From Planococcus citri (Eukaryota; Arthropoda; Insecta; Hemiptera; Pseudococcidae), in the NCBI RefSeq assembly GCF_950023065.1, contig NC_088679.1:32178001-32242000 (forward strand): a stretch of 64,000 nt of DNA. Direction: 5' to 3'. This document shows positions 11,805-23,489 of the stretch, in pieces; position 1 is the first letter of the stretch; each line of letters starts with the position of its first letter. Made by a program: the position numbers and the translations under genes. The notes under the pieces were generated by a model that saw nothing but the letters and a program-made list of their open reading frames with translations, was not told the origin of the DNA and did not search any database.

Positions 11805-12752
11805 GTAGAGGAGAAGGTACAATTATGGACCCAGGTACAAATATGGACCCCCTATGGTTTAGTGTACAACCACTAGTGCTATGGTCATGCTGGGTACTAA
11901 AAATTATACTAGTAGTGTAGTATCGATGATCCATCCATGTACTTATTTCGGATCCATGCAAACTTGGGTGTCTCTCATCAGCAATTGTTTTTTTTTGCGC
12001 ATTATTTTCTTGCCAATGGAAAATTTTACAAGTTTTTCATTTAGTAATTCATCAACTTCAAATAAAGTTTGGAAAAAAAATTATTAGCGAAGTAAGTAGC
12101 TTACAATGTGAACTTTCAAAATATACTTTCATATTTGTCTGTACTTCAACTGATTTGCATAATTTTTTTCATTTTTCATAAACTGAGCCGATTTTTTGCA
12201 TGGGTATAAATATGGACCCCTAAATTTTTTTTACCTAATTCTGATTCAATATTTTTTAGAATGTCGAGAAAAGTGTTATTAACAAAGAAGACAAGTCCAA
12301 AGTGTCGAAAATGGAACCATGATTTTTTTCATTTTTCATAAACTTGGCCAATTTTTTGCATGGGTATAAATATGGACCCCTAAATTTTTTTTTCATCTAA
12401 TTTTGATTCAATGGTTTTTAGAATACCGAGAAAAGTGTTATTAATAAAGAAGACAAGTCCAAAGCATCGAAAAACATCTTTAAATAAATTTGTGTTCAAT
12501 TTTCTGACATTTTTATTCATTTTTTGAGGAGGGTCCATATTAGTACCCGAGTCCATATTTGTACCATTTTATGTCACTTTTCTAAATTTCAAATTTCTCC
12601 GTGAGTTTTCAACAAAAAAAATATTTTTTTACACAATATACTAGGGTCTTTGGCCTTTCGAATGGTATACTCGAAAAAAAAATTTGATAATTTTTTCTAC
12701 CCTTTAAAGCCAAAAAGCTAGAGGGGGTCCATATTTGTACCTTTTCCTCTAC
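11805..12752. mobile_element. TA-flanked inverted-repeat element, GGACCC-rich
   Basis: The left end GTAGAGGAGAAGGTACAA is mirrored at the right by TTGTACCTTTTCCTCTAC, with one mismatch. If the outer GTA/TAC is taken as containing the target, TA flanks both sides, as for Tc1/mariner-like insertion. The word ATGGACCC (or GGGTCCAT) recurs at least six times, near both ends and inside. The interior contains a diverged tandem duplication of about 163 bp (about 12156-12320 and 12321-12480). No transposase frame is visible, so it is non-autonomous. It is nested inside the dispersed element copy 1. Confidence 0.85.
12156..12480 (+). repeat. Internal tandem duplication of about 163 bp
   Basis: Two consecutive units share TTTTTTTCATTTTTCATAAAC, TTTTTTGCATGGGTATAAAT and GAAAAGTGTTATTAA with about 10-15 visible differences. 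Duplication occurred within the surrounding element. Confidence 0.85.
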
Positions 12753-12789
12753 CTATTTACTGGGTAAAAATGTGAAAAATAGGTCATGA

Positions 12790-13349
12790 ATAGAGCTCGG
12801 ATTTTTATGATTTGTCATATTTTCGTTCATCGCAGAACATCGGGCATATCCTATGGATTTTTGTGAATCATACAATTCTGAGTAAAATGAGCCCAACTTG
12901 TTGGCGCATATTTTGCATATTTTGAGTATAGGTAAATGCATATTTTAGACATTTTTAGCGCATATTCGTCATATTTTGGTCATTTTTTCCATTTTGCTGT
13001 CATATTTTGGAAGTTTTGGCCAAAGCATCCTTTTTTGGTAGTATTTTTCATTAAAAATCGAAAAACTCAAAAAAAATTGAAGAAAAAAACGTTTTTCAAA
13101 TTTTTTTACCACGTTGAAGCGATTTGTATGTTGACCTAAAATGGATTATTCAAAGTCAAATTGAAGACTTGAACCTATTTTTTTTTGAATTTCTCAATTT
13201 TCTAGCCTTCTTTTCAACTTTAAAATGAAAAATCCTGTCTGTAGATACCCATATTGATATTGCATAAAAGTGCATATTTTGATGGATAAGGGCATATTTT
13301 GTCATTTGATCAAAATAAATGCATATTATTTTTAAGCGCATAAAATCAA
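12790..13349. mobile_element. Probable insertion rich in GCATATTTTG words
   Basis: The segment has no counterpart in copies 2 and 3 of the surrounding dispersed element, and GTCATGA stands on both sides (12783-12789 and 13350-13356). The host repeat itself contains two GTCATGA words, so this may be the target's own sequence rather than a duplication. Inside, GCATATTTTG and CATATTTTGG recur. Terminal inverted repeats are weak (GGATTTTTATGA against GATTTTATGCG). It is an insertion by alignment; its class is unknown. Confidence 0.5.
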
Positions 13350-13389
13350 GTCATGATTTTTTGTCTGGGAGTTTTGTTAGACACCCTGC

Positions 13390-14748
13390 CTCGAGAAGTT
13401 CCCTCATCAGAACAAATTATTTAAGATGGCGAAAAATTGTTGAAATTGTGTGAAATTGACGATGTTCGTTTTTTTCCTGGTGTCTGATAAGCGATTAAAT
13501 TATTCTTCACTAAAAATCGAAATGTTCGAAAATGTTTAAGGGATGCCCTAGAACAATATTGGTTGTTGACTTCTCGTTCACCTGCACTGCTTTCTGATAA
13601 TGAAGTTTGTACCAAATTCTTTAAAATTCAACCTTCCTCCTTTGGTGAATGTTTTCGAGATCGATCAGACCGAAAATGAGGTGGTGGGGGGGGGGCTGGT
13701 AATGGTTTTTATTTCACAAGTTCATTCAAAATTCATTTTTTTATTAAATGATATTTTGAAGGTGAAAAGGACCAGGAGATAAAATCGAAAAATTGAGTCG
13801 AAATTTAAATTCATGGCCTCCTAATACTTGACCTGGCTAATGGCAATAAGTATACCCATTTATTTTTGAATTTTTTCGAGTTTTCTGCACACTCCTTTGC
13901 CAGGAAAATTTTTTAAAGTAATTTTTCAAATGTAGACTTTCTGAGGAAAAAAGTCCTTAATTTAAGAAAAAATCGAAAAAAAAAGGTCAAAATCATGTGA
14001 TTTATCGAATAGTGGGTTCTTTTTCAAGAGATCGTGAACACGAATAAGATCTCATTTTTTCGATTTTACTATTTTCATACCTCCTTTATTCGAGTTAATC
14101 AGGACTCGTATACTCGGTTGCTCTATATTTAAGTACTAAAGTTAGGTAGTATAGGTACTAGAAGTAATCTTTGGTTACTTTCTCAAAATTTTGGTTACTA
14201 AAGTAGCCCTAACTTTTTTTTCAAAATTTTCATAAAATTCGGTTTTCCAAAATCTCGGCCCTGCTTGAAGAAAACACGAAAAAATGTCAATAATATCAAC
14301 TAGTGAACAATTGACAAAATTATTCATTTTTTCAATTTTTTTCCAACTGGTTACACTTCCTTTTCAGCGTACAAAGCCTCTGAAGTTTCAACAGTTTTGG
14401 GATCGCGATGATACGTATCAATAGAAAACATTTTTTTGACCTGATTTCTTATTCAGGAAATGCATATCTATCTACCTACTTTCTTAAAATATTTGACACC
14501 TTCTTGTCATCTTTGCACTTGAAATTACTCACACGATTGCATTGAACAACATGAATAACATTTTCAAAGAAATTCATGATGAATTCGCGGCATTCATCAT
14601 AGGACAGGCGTTGTTTCGTAAGATATCAATAAATACATTATATTTGTGCTTCTGAGCTTCTGCAATTCTGCATATCATTGCGAGTTTTCGTAATGAATCT
14701 GGCCGCCCTCGCACCAGTCCCATAACTCTGGGTCCCTTTGATGCTTCA
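13390..14748. other. AT-rich DNA with decayed repeat words
   Basis: No gene is recognised. A G-run sits near 13686. The GGTTACTAAAGTAGCC stretch at about 14195 has a reverse-complement relative near 7990. Small frames lack any signature. Confidence 0.35.
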
Positions 14749-14751
14749 TTA

Positions 14752-15469
14752 CACTAGGCAACGGCATGCTTGTGTTCGGGTTGAAAATGGGCTTAATCGA
14801 TAGTTTAGACCCTAAAACAAAAAACAGAGTGGGATTTTTCAATTTGAATTGTTTTTGTGGTCAGGAGAGATGATCAAAGTTTCAAAAATGGCCGTTTTTG
14901 CCCTATTTCACGAGTTTCTGGCGACACCAGTATTGTTTTTCGAAAAAAACCAAGGTCATATTCGGATTCTACGCACTTTTTTAAGTAAACATCTTTCCCG
15001 GATTTTCGATTTTCGAAGTTTCAAGCGCATACGGACGATTTTTGTTTGTAACATATTTTAAAACTTGGAGCGAGAGCCTCGCCCGCGCGAACACGGTTCC
15101 GAGCCACGATTACGTGGTGGAGTAACGCCAGCGTCGCGCGCTCCGAGTTTTAAAATATGTTACAAACAAAAATCGTCCGTATGCGCTTGAAACTTCGAAA
15201 ATCGAAAATCCGGGAAAGATGTTTACTTAAAAAAGTGCGTAGAATCCGAATATGACCTTGGTTTTTTTCGAAAAACAATACTGGTGTCGCCAGAAACTCG
15301 TGAAATAGGGCAAAAACGGCCATTTTTGAAACTTTGATCATCTCTCCTGACCACAAAAACAATTCAAATTGAAAAATCCCACTCTGTTTTTTGTTTTAGG
15401 GTCTAAACTATCGATTAAGCCCATTTTCAACCCGAACACACGAAAAAAGTCAAAAATTGTTGCCTAGTG
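14752..15469. mobile_element. 718-bp foldback element with CACTA-type ends
   Basis: The two arms (14752-15072 and 15139-15469) are almost perfect reverse complements: both strands encode the identical 70-residue reading frame. The ends are CACTAGGCAAC and GTTGCCTAGTG, flanked by TTA at 14749-14751 and 15470-15472. CACTA termini with a 3-bp duplication fit the CACTA/EnSpm superfamily, and TTA also fits PIF/Harbinger targets. The arms differ just inside the ends (GGCATGCTTGTGTT against a longer AATTTTTGACTTTTTTCGTGTGTT). The spacer of 66 bp (15073-15138) is markedly GC- and CpG-rich. The high arm identity means recent origin or gene conversion. The mirrored frame is a by-product of symmetry, not a gene. 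Confidence 0.95.
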
Positions 15470-15479
15470 TTATAGAAGA

Positions 15480-17400
15480 AAATTCGTCATCGTTCCTTTA
15501 AAAAAAAAGAACATTTTTCGTTTCATTATTCGGCAATTGCACGCCAATTACACGCTTTAGTAGGTGATGGAGACGAGACAAGGGAATACACGAATTAAAA
15601 ATAGGAATAGGTGTAATGTTTACACGATAAATTCAGTACACCTACTTACATACACTCGAAGAGGAAGTAACGATAAGATAGAGAGGTGTCTCCGTTATCG
15701 ATACGTAATCGGTAATTTACACAGCTACGTCAATATTTATATTAGTCGAAAAATATCCAAGTTTGATTGTCATTCTGGTGCAATAAACCATATTGTGTTG
15801 TATGAGGATAGAGATAGAGAATACTCCATGCTTAGCTCGTTCCATCGTCTACGCCGAAGCACCGGTGCATTAAGCTATGTCCTCCATTAGAAAAAAAAAA
15901 AAAAGGAACCACCGGCAACGTACGGCGGTAGTATTTTCGCGCCACAAGTTACTTTAATTAATTCGATGTACGGGTCATTAACGCAGTCGGCGCGGTAGAG
16001 GCGGCAGAGGCTGCCGAAGCTTGCTCATATACGATGTTTTTAACGAAATTAAGTGTTCTCGTATAGTAAAAAAAAATAGGAAACTGAGGTGAAGAGGAGA
16101 CGACCAACAAGAAATTTCAATTTTTTTCTCCCTACTTGTCGACCATCATCAAATAATAAATCACTCGGATGGTTTTGAATTTATTCCGTGCTGGAAGTCT
16201 CCGGGTTCTTTTAATATAATATTTCGTACGTGCCGTAATGAATTTTTACCTCTTCTCTCCTCCTGTCGTGTCTTTTCATCTGGTTTATCTAGCGTATTTT
16301 CCCCTCTATGGGTTGCAATAACATTGTACTGTTGTCGGATGAGCTGAAGAGAACACCATAATGGAATTGGAAAGGTCATATTGATACGTTTCGCCGAGCT
16401 GAGTTAAACATCAAGGTGAAAAATGAAAAAAGGTGATCGCTGGACGATGTGCATTGCAGAAGCACAGGGTGCAATTTAGACTACAACTGTTCATCTATCG
16501 TGATGAACTCATGAAGCTGACGTTCGAATTACCCATTCATTAAGTTAACCATTTTATTACAAACTCTTTTTATTTCGAGCTAACGTGTATCTCTCTTAAC
16601 ACGCACAAAACAGCTGACAGATGATCGTTTAGGTTGATTTTATGCGATAATCAAATGAAAACACTATAGGTAGACAGACACTGTGGAGGAGGCACCCCTC
16701 ATCGTATCGTTCATTGACGCTGATGTGTTCGTAGCTTATTCGATAATGATAAACTTTTTAACTGACAGCAGTAACATTTACATTGTCTGCATTGGTTGCG
16801 GATAGATAAAGCGAAACGACGAAGAGAGAGAGACAGATACAGAGAAAAAGGAAGCATAATGGTTCCACATTTGGTATATATACACGAAGACGTAATACGC
16901 TGCACAATTCCACCCTCACTTCTGTCGACACGACGAAGTTAAAAAAAAAACTCTGTCGAACGACGATGAAAATCGAACTTACGCAAAGGACACAGTTGTA
17001 TTTTGTAATTTTTTCCTCCTCTCATACCTCTCGAACCATATTTCGAAATGATTTTTTCTCTTGTAAGTCAGATGGAGTTGTGGAAGAAAAAAAACTTTCT
17101 TTTTCGTTTAATACTATTAAGTTTCTTTGACTGGTTTGAGAGACTAGAGAGGAGGGTTTTTTTTTCGCAACGAACGAGCAAACGAGTTCTAAAGCTTTGT
17201 ATATGTGAAATATGAAAAGTTTCAATTTGCAGTTGACGAAAGAGAGAAAAAAGGTCATTTTGGAAATTCAAAGAAAAACACACGGAGGCTGGTTTTTTTC
17301 GAGGTTTGGCATGTGAAGGGTATTGTTTTAGACGTGAGAGTGATATTTTTATACGATTGTCGTCTGGGAAGTATCGAAAACTTGGGTGAAATGGTTGGAA
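15480..17400. other. Island of apparently unique non-coding DNA
   Basis: This CpG-rich DNA has GTACGGCGG, CGGCGCGG and CGACGACG words and no bounded repeat. A 108-codon frame at 15564-15890 begins with ATG but has no recognisable motif and lies in Arg/Tyr-rich low-complexity sequence. A purine-rich AGAGAGAGAGACAGATACAGAG tract is near 16825. It may be regulatory or untranslated exon. Confidence 0.3.
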
Positions 17401-19560
17401 ATTAGTATAGTTGTTGGAAGGCTTATATTCTGTGGAAATCTACGTGTTGCCTTTTCAATGTGTTCGAGGTTTAATAGAGAGTTTTTGTAACGATTTAAAG
17501 TTCTAGCAATTATTTTCAGCCAATTGACTTATGTTTTCAGTTCGAAATTGTTTTTTATTCGAGTTTGGTAGGATTATTTATTTCTCAACTGCTGATTCAA
17601 AATTATTTTAAAATTCCAAAAAAATTTCTTTTAGTTATTTTGAGCAAATTCGTTTCTGTTTTTAGCCAAAATGTGTTTTTTGTTCAACGTAAAAGTACAT
17701 TTAAATTTATACTCTCGAGGTTAAAAAATTGATTTTACCAAAAAATTGACAAATCATTGAGCACATATTTTATTTTTCCTTCCCCCTCTTCCCCCCCACA
17801 ATTATCGATTGTAGGGTTAGAATATCGATGTAATTTTTTGTTCCGATTACGACCTCTGCTCGGGTAATTTGTATTCAATTCTTTGTCTTTTCAACTTACT
17901 AAACGAATCATTTTGGCTTCTCTTTCGTTTTGTTAATTTCGTTACATTTGAACTCGTATAAAGCTGAGCTGCGAAGTAATAGGAAGGGGGGAGGTGAGGA
18001 GAAAAGGGCGGATATTTGTACGTGTAATTTGTTTCAACGTATACAGTTCTGGCACGTGGTTGTATTTTGTTAATTCGATTTACTCGAGTTTTAAGGTTTA
18101 AATTTCACGTGTGTGTGTTTCACTATTACTTTACGTTTTCATTCTCATAGAGTGAAATTCACCAACAAGATTGGGGGATGTTGTGAGTTTTTTCTCGGGT
18201 AACGAAACGAAGGTCGAATAAGGGTGATGTTTGGTTTGTTTTTAGTTAAGCTTGTGTAAAACGTTACGAGTAAAGGAGGATTTAATGAGTTGATGGGAAG
18301 CCCTCTTTGTTTACGAAATTAATTCGATATCGTGTCGTTTGTTATGATTTTTTTTTCAGCCATTTATTTCGCGAGTGCCTTTTAAACGGAGCTAATTTTT
18401 TTTCTTCTGTGAGACAGTTTTGTAGCTTCGGGAATTTTTTTAAATCGTTGTTTTCCTTCTGTTGATTTATATACTACTTTTCGGGCACTTTGATTTTTCG
18501 CGAAACAGCCGAACTTTGAAAGCTCATATCTGAAGACTGGGTAAACTTGGAGACTGTCTGGTCGTGGAGGTTTTGAGAAAAAACAGATTTGAAATTAAAA
18601 ATCAGTAAATGAAATTTTTAAAAGCTCTCAAGTTGAATTTTCTAGATGAAAGCTCGATTTTGGATGAAAATCCGAGTGTTCAAAGCTGTAGAAGATTTGG
18701 AGAAAATTATGTTGGGGACTTTTGTTCATTCTTTTTTCAACGAACTACATAATTCGAAAATGGGTCCTCGACATCTATGAGGGGAAGCAGAAGCTTCCAA
18801 TTTTGATCAAAATGTAAAAAATTTAAATATCGAAACAGCATATTGGTTCTTACTAATATTTGAAGGCACTCAGTTCAAATTTTGATTCATTTTTTCGATT
18901 GAATCTTTCAGAACCCAACACTTCCCACCATTCTTGAAAAATTGTGAGTGACTTATTGTATAAGACGTGCATCGAGAGGTCTGAGTTCGAATGTATTTTG
19001 ATTTCTTTGTTACGACTCCTCAGTGCACCTCTGTCCTCAATTTTGAAATTTATTGAAAATGAGATGTGAGATGTGACGTGTAGATTATCACTAATTTGAG
19101 GTTACTGAAAATATATTTGTGGTCTAGTCCTCCCAGTTGTTGCAAATTTGATGAAGTTAGTGAAATTTTACTCATTTTTTCGATGCATCAATTACCCATA
19201 TGATCAGATATTTGTCCAAATTCTTTCCTACTTGAATGAATTATGGCCTAAAATTTCTCATTTGGTCCTTTCACCCGTCTTTTCGAAAATTTTAATTTTA
19301 ATTTGGGGCAAGAGGGGAAAGAATTAATTAAACTATTACTTGCTTCACTTTTTTAAATTCCGAACTTGAAAAGTTTATAATTTGGATATAAAGAGTGAAA
19401 CAACGAAGTGATCAATCTAAAAATAAATTCAAGCACCTAATCAATTCACGCTACGAAATAATATCTACAAAATTAATTAATTACTTTGAAGCTAATTCTT
19501 CAAGATAATCTGTTCTTTGTTACCATATCAAAAATTGTCATAAAAAAACAACGCAAAAAT
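17400..19560. other. Mixed AT-rich DNA, nothing recognised
   Basis: I see no bounded repeat, RNA or coding signature. The part near 18500-18960 has recurring CAAATTTTGAT and GAAAATT words but no clear unit. Confidence 0.35.
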
Positions 19561-21270
19561 GACTAGAAAAATCGATACAGAGAAATAATTATAAAAAGCT
19601 CTGGAAGAAGGAAAAAGCTTCAAAAATCAAATTCAAGGTCTCGTCAGCAGTCTCGCACGTTTGTAACTTATTGTTTCCAACATTGATTGAATAAAGTGCC
19701 AATGTTAGTCGAAATTCGAAAGGCACGTTAATTAAATATTCATCGGATCGATAAGTAAGGTTTTTAAAGTGTGAAAACAACGAAAAAAAAAAAAAACGCT
19801 AAAAAACCTACGTCGGCGTGTTTCCATCCATCCATATAGCAATAGCTGTACAAAAACGCCAACTCATTTACGTCGAACTTGAACTTGAGAAAAATATATT
19901 CCAAACGCCATTCACCTGCTCGTATACCCACAGATACCATAACAACGTAAATACACCAACAAACCATTACAGTGTAACTCTTTCGTTGTCCATCAAACGA
20001 TACCGCGTGTCCAGACTATTTCAGCGACCCCTGGAATACGCCGGAGGTGAAGAGGAGGCCGAGAGAAAAAACCAACGTAACACACAGACCGCCAGCGATA
20101 TTCTTGTACTTGAAAGCTAAACCATTCATGTGGAAAACATGTTTCCTGAGGAGAAAAATTACTGGAATAATTCTCGTTGTGTTCGTCTCTTCTGTAGTAT
20201 GTACACCGTACACATTAGGTATTAAGAGTGAGCTGGAAAAAAGTACTGCAAAAAACCGCATGTTGTAGGTATAGGTACTCATATAACTCATATACATAGG
20301 TAGTAGAGGTAGTGTAACGTTTGGAAAAAATTACTCTCGAAACGTCAAGCTGAGTTATATATCGGAATACCATTCCACGAACTGGGTCATTATAAATTCC
20401 GTACACTCGGTATACCATGTACATATTACATATACATATATTGTGTACTTTTACGTATACGTAAAACGTATGTAGCTCTTCTACGAAACAATGCTCGAAG
20501 CGCAAAGAAGAACTTAAATCATTCGGTAAAAATGCCACTTTCTCGAAAAAATTACAATTTATTTAACCCCAATAACGCATACGTGCGTACGTTTAGGTAT
20601 ATAACTGTATGTAGTAATTGGAAGGGAGAAAAACAACGATTTACCGAGCTAAAATTGGAATGGTTTTTTTTTCAGTGTTCCTTAGTTTTTCACTTAGATA
20701 AACACGTCACGAGCTCGTATATACTGAGGCTGAAATATCGATGAAGTAGATACGAGTACATCGTGTTGTTTTTAAAGACCTATTTGGGGTATTTGAGAAG
20801 TTAACGTATACTTCTGGATCAGTTATACTCGTAGCAGCGTATGGCAGGTTGAACAGTAGGACTTTGCATGTGAAATATGGTATTCCTATAATCCGAATTC
20901 GCGTTCGAATCCTGTTAAACCATGCTGAAGAAGGTTGCCGCCGCGCGTAATTCATTAAATCGGATAAATCACGTTATTCAAACAGGTGATGAGAATACTC
21001 GAATGAGCGACGATTCGTGAAAATAGTATATTGTGCGGTTTATTATGCCGTATGGTTAATCAGATGTCTGTCATATTTCGAATTTGGGCATAATCTGGCA
21101 CGAGATGCGAAACCTTTCGTGTGAACCGAGTGTCCTACGTGGAATTTGAAGGGTCAAAATTGATGGATTCTAAAGGATTGTATTTGAAAAATTAACAGGT
21201 ATTTGAACTCGGCGATTTTGAATTTTGAGAATCGATTGTCGCATCATATTTTTGTAATTTGTTGTGTTTT
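19560..21270. other. Island of apparently unique non-coding DNA
   Basis: It is rich in CGTACG, TATACGTA and ACATATTACATATACATA words. Overlapping frames on both strands reach 107 codons. One plus frame (ATG at 20128) encodes a basic-hydrophobic stretch resembling a signal anchor and is discussed as a finding. I do not call a gene. Confidence 0.3.
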
Positions 21271-21519
21271 GCCGAAATGGGGGGGGGGGGCTTCAAGCAC
21301 TAAGGGATGGAATTCAAGAAACGAAAGAAAGTTCGAACTCGTAATCGATGCTCCCTAAAATTTAAGCGAGGACGTGCTATGCGTCAATTTCATTTTTTTT
21401 GGGGATTTTGACTGTGATTAATCAGAGGCACTAGTGGAGGAGGTGTGGAGGTGTTTACAGAGAAAACTGGTTTTTCTAATTTGCATTCATGTTTGAGGAA
21501 GTTTTTGAAAAACTACATT

Positions 21520-22560
21520 GGCTTGATAGAAAATTATCTCTATAATATAATGAAGGTTGAGGCGAAAGTTCACTGAATTTTCATTTGGCTCCTATTAAAG
21601 CTTAGCTAGAATTTTTTTTTTTTTTCAATCGAAAGCTCTCGACAAGTAGTTGCTCCTTGAAATATAGCAAGGGGTCCTTTCGCGTAGATGGTCTCAAAAT
21701 CAACATAAAAAAAATTGAAAAATTGTTTTCTTTGTCTATATTGCATTTTTATTTTTAAATCGAAAATTTGAACCAATTTGGTCCTATAGGGCCCAAGTTA
21801 TGCCCCAAAACTATTTTTTTTGAATTTTTGGACCGTCTTCGTCAAAATTTTGAAAAAACTGAAGTACATACAACCACAGCATACTATATGTATTGTGAAA
21901 ATTTGAGCCATTTGACTATCTTGGAAAGTAATTACAAATTGACAGAAACCAAAAATCCTCATGAGTGAGGGCAAAAGTCAAAACTTCTATGAATTTTCAT
22001 TTGGCTTCAATCTAGGAAACTTTTTTTTTTTTTAATCGAAAGCTTTCAAAGAGTATATTACATGAAAAATATAATAGCGAAGGGCAAATTTTGATTTTAA
22101 GTGCTCCAAATTTGGGGTGAGAGGTTCTAAAATTAACGTTGAGAAATTTTGGGAAAAATATGTTTTTTTTTTTTCAGAATTACATTTTAACCTCAAATCC
22201 CAAATTCGAACGGATTTGGTTTCATAGGACAGAAGCTGAGATATGTCTCAAAACTCCAATTTTTGGCCCCCCTACAAAGTTTTATGAATTTTCATCTGGC
22301 TCCGATTGGCTATTAAAGCTGAAGAGCTGATTTTTTTCAAATTAAGAGCTCTTAACCAGCACCTACTTCGCCGGAATAATATATCGAAAGACCTTATCTT
22401 CATTTTAAGGGGACCTTTTTAGCGAAGGAGAACTACATGAAAAATTGTTAAAAGGAAAGTTTTTTCTGAATTGTGTTTTAATCATAAATCCAAGATTGGA
22501 ACTGATTTGGTCCAATAGAGCCGAAATCAGTAAACTCTAAAACGGGTTCTTAACTCACCT
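21520..22560 (+). repeat. Three diverged tandem units of about 300-430 bp
   Basis: Three successive units share the same order of words: GAATTTTCATYTGGCT, then a T-run with AATCGAAAGCT (AATTAAGAGCT in the third), then GATTTGGT(C/T)C(C/A)ATAG near the end. They begin near 21575, 21990 and 22285. Divergence is strong, with many indels, so the duplication is old. It does not encode a conserved frame. Confidence 0.6.
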
Positions 22561-22569
22561 TTTTATTCG

Positions 22570-22850
22570 ATGGTACTTGGTTTTTGATAAACAACGTTAG
22601 CGAGATGAAGAATCATTGCTTATAGAGTGGTTTCCTTTAATTTTAGTTATTTATCTGAAGTAGTTTATGTAAAACAGCTTCAAGATGGAGAATCGTGGCA
22701 GCTTAGACGATTTTTAAAAATATGAACATATCGTCTATGTGAAGTTATTTTTCAGAAAACGACGTTAGCTTAATGGGAAATTTCTGCTCATAAGGTGGTT
22801 TTTTAAGCATACTTTCCTATTGGGGTAGTTTTTGAAAAACATGGGTAGTT
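22570..22850 (+). repeat. Diverged tandem duplication, about 175 bp
   Basis: AACAACGTTAGCGAGATG and GCTTATAGAGTGGTTTCCTTT (22584 on) are matched by AACGACGTTAGCTTAATG and GCTCATAAGGTGGTTTTTTAA (22760 on). Each is followed by GAAGTAGTTT or GGGGTAGTTT. It directly follows the larger tandem set and may be part of the same repeat domain. Confidence 0.55.
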
Positions 22851-22969
22851 TTGATGAAAAAATCATAAGACTTGAAACGGTCTTGTTACTTTGGATCATG
22901 TGGGTACTTACTTGATACTTTTTCAACTTTTGCAGGCGTTTTCATTGTGAGTTGATTTCATCCCGTTTT

Positions 22970-23480
22970 ATCAAGTTTTAACGAGGTTCTGTGTTTTTTC
23001 TCAATTGGCCAATTTACTAAAATTTTATCAATTTTTGGTAATTTTGAAAAATTTGTGTATCGTGTAAGTATTCAGTTTTTAAAGGTGCTTAATAATGTTG
23101 AAATTACTTCATAATTATTTTATCAATTTTTAGGTGTTTTTAATTGTTTTTATGCCATTTTCACTGATTTCAACAATGTGTCATGCAATTTTGGCTCAAT
23201 TTCGTTCAAAGTTTCTGAAATTCTATCAATTTTGAAGTTATTTTTTTCGTGTCGATTACGCAGTTTTTACGACACTTTATGTAATTTCTACAAATTTTCA
23301 TTTCATATTGATTGATGGTATTTGAACAATTTTTCGTCATCTTCAACCATTTTTTGTGAGATTTTTCTCGAATTTCGCGCTGTTTTGTGATCTTTTAGCC
23401 ACGTTCAACTGTTCGTAAAACATGTCAACAAATTTTCAAGCTGTTTTTGCTGAATTTTGCTTTTTATCTTTGAGCATATC
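22970..23480. repeat. Degenerate T-rich low-complexity repeat block
   Basis: It uses the same word set as 560-1270 (TTTTATCAATTTTT, GCAATTTTGGCTCAATTT, TTTTTGTGAG). No gene is present. Confidence 0.4.
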
Positions 23481-23489
23481 TACCTTAAT

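Larger units (their letters stand above)
11615..13387 (+). mobile_element. Dispersed 'GTCATGAAAAGTCATGA' element, copy 1, interrupted
   Basis: Its pieces at 11615-11804, 12753-12789 and 13350-13387 line up in order with the unbroken copies at 29014-29354 and 43199-43496. Shared marks are GTCATGAAAAGTCATGAA at the left, AAAAATGTGAAAAATA in the middle, and GGGAGTTTTGTTAGACACCCT at the right. The gaps are filled by two foreign segments (11805-12752 and about 12790-13349). The terminal word in reverse complement, AGGGTGTCTAAC, resembles the left AGGTGTTTAA of copy 2, so these are imperfect terminal inverted repeats. No coding capacity is seen. Confidence 0.75.

Noticed and set aside
14849..15362. 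Two identical 70-residue proteins on opposite strands as a duplicated gene
   Set aside because: They are the same sequence read from the two arms of a foldback element; symmetry explains the pair.
18960..18990. GAGTTCGAATGT as a tRNA B-box
   Set aside because: There is no paired stem and no A-box upstream.
20893..20912. GCGTTCGAATCCTG as a tRNA B-box
   Set aside because: The flanking bases cannot form a T-stem and no A-box lies at the right distance.
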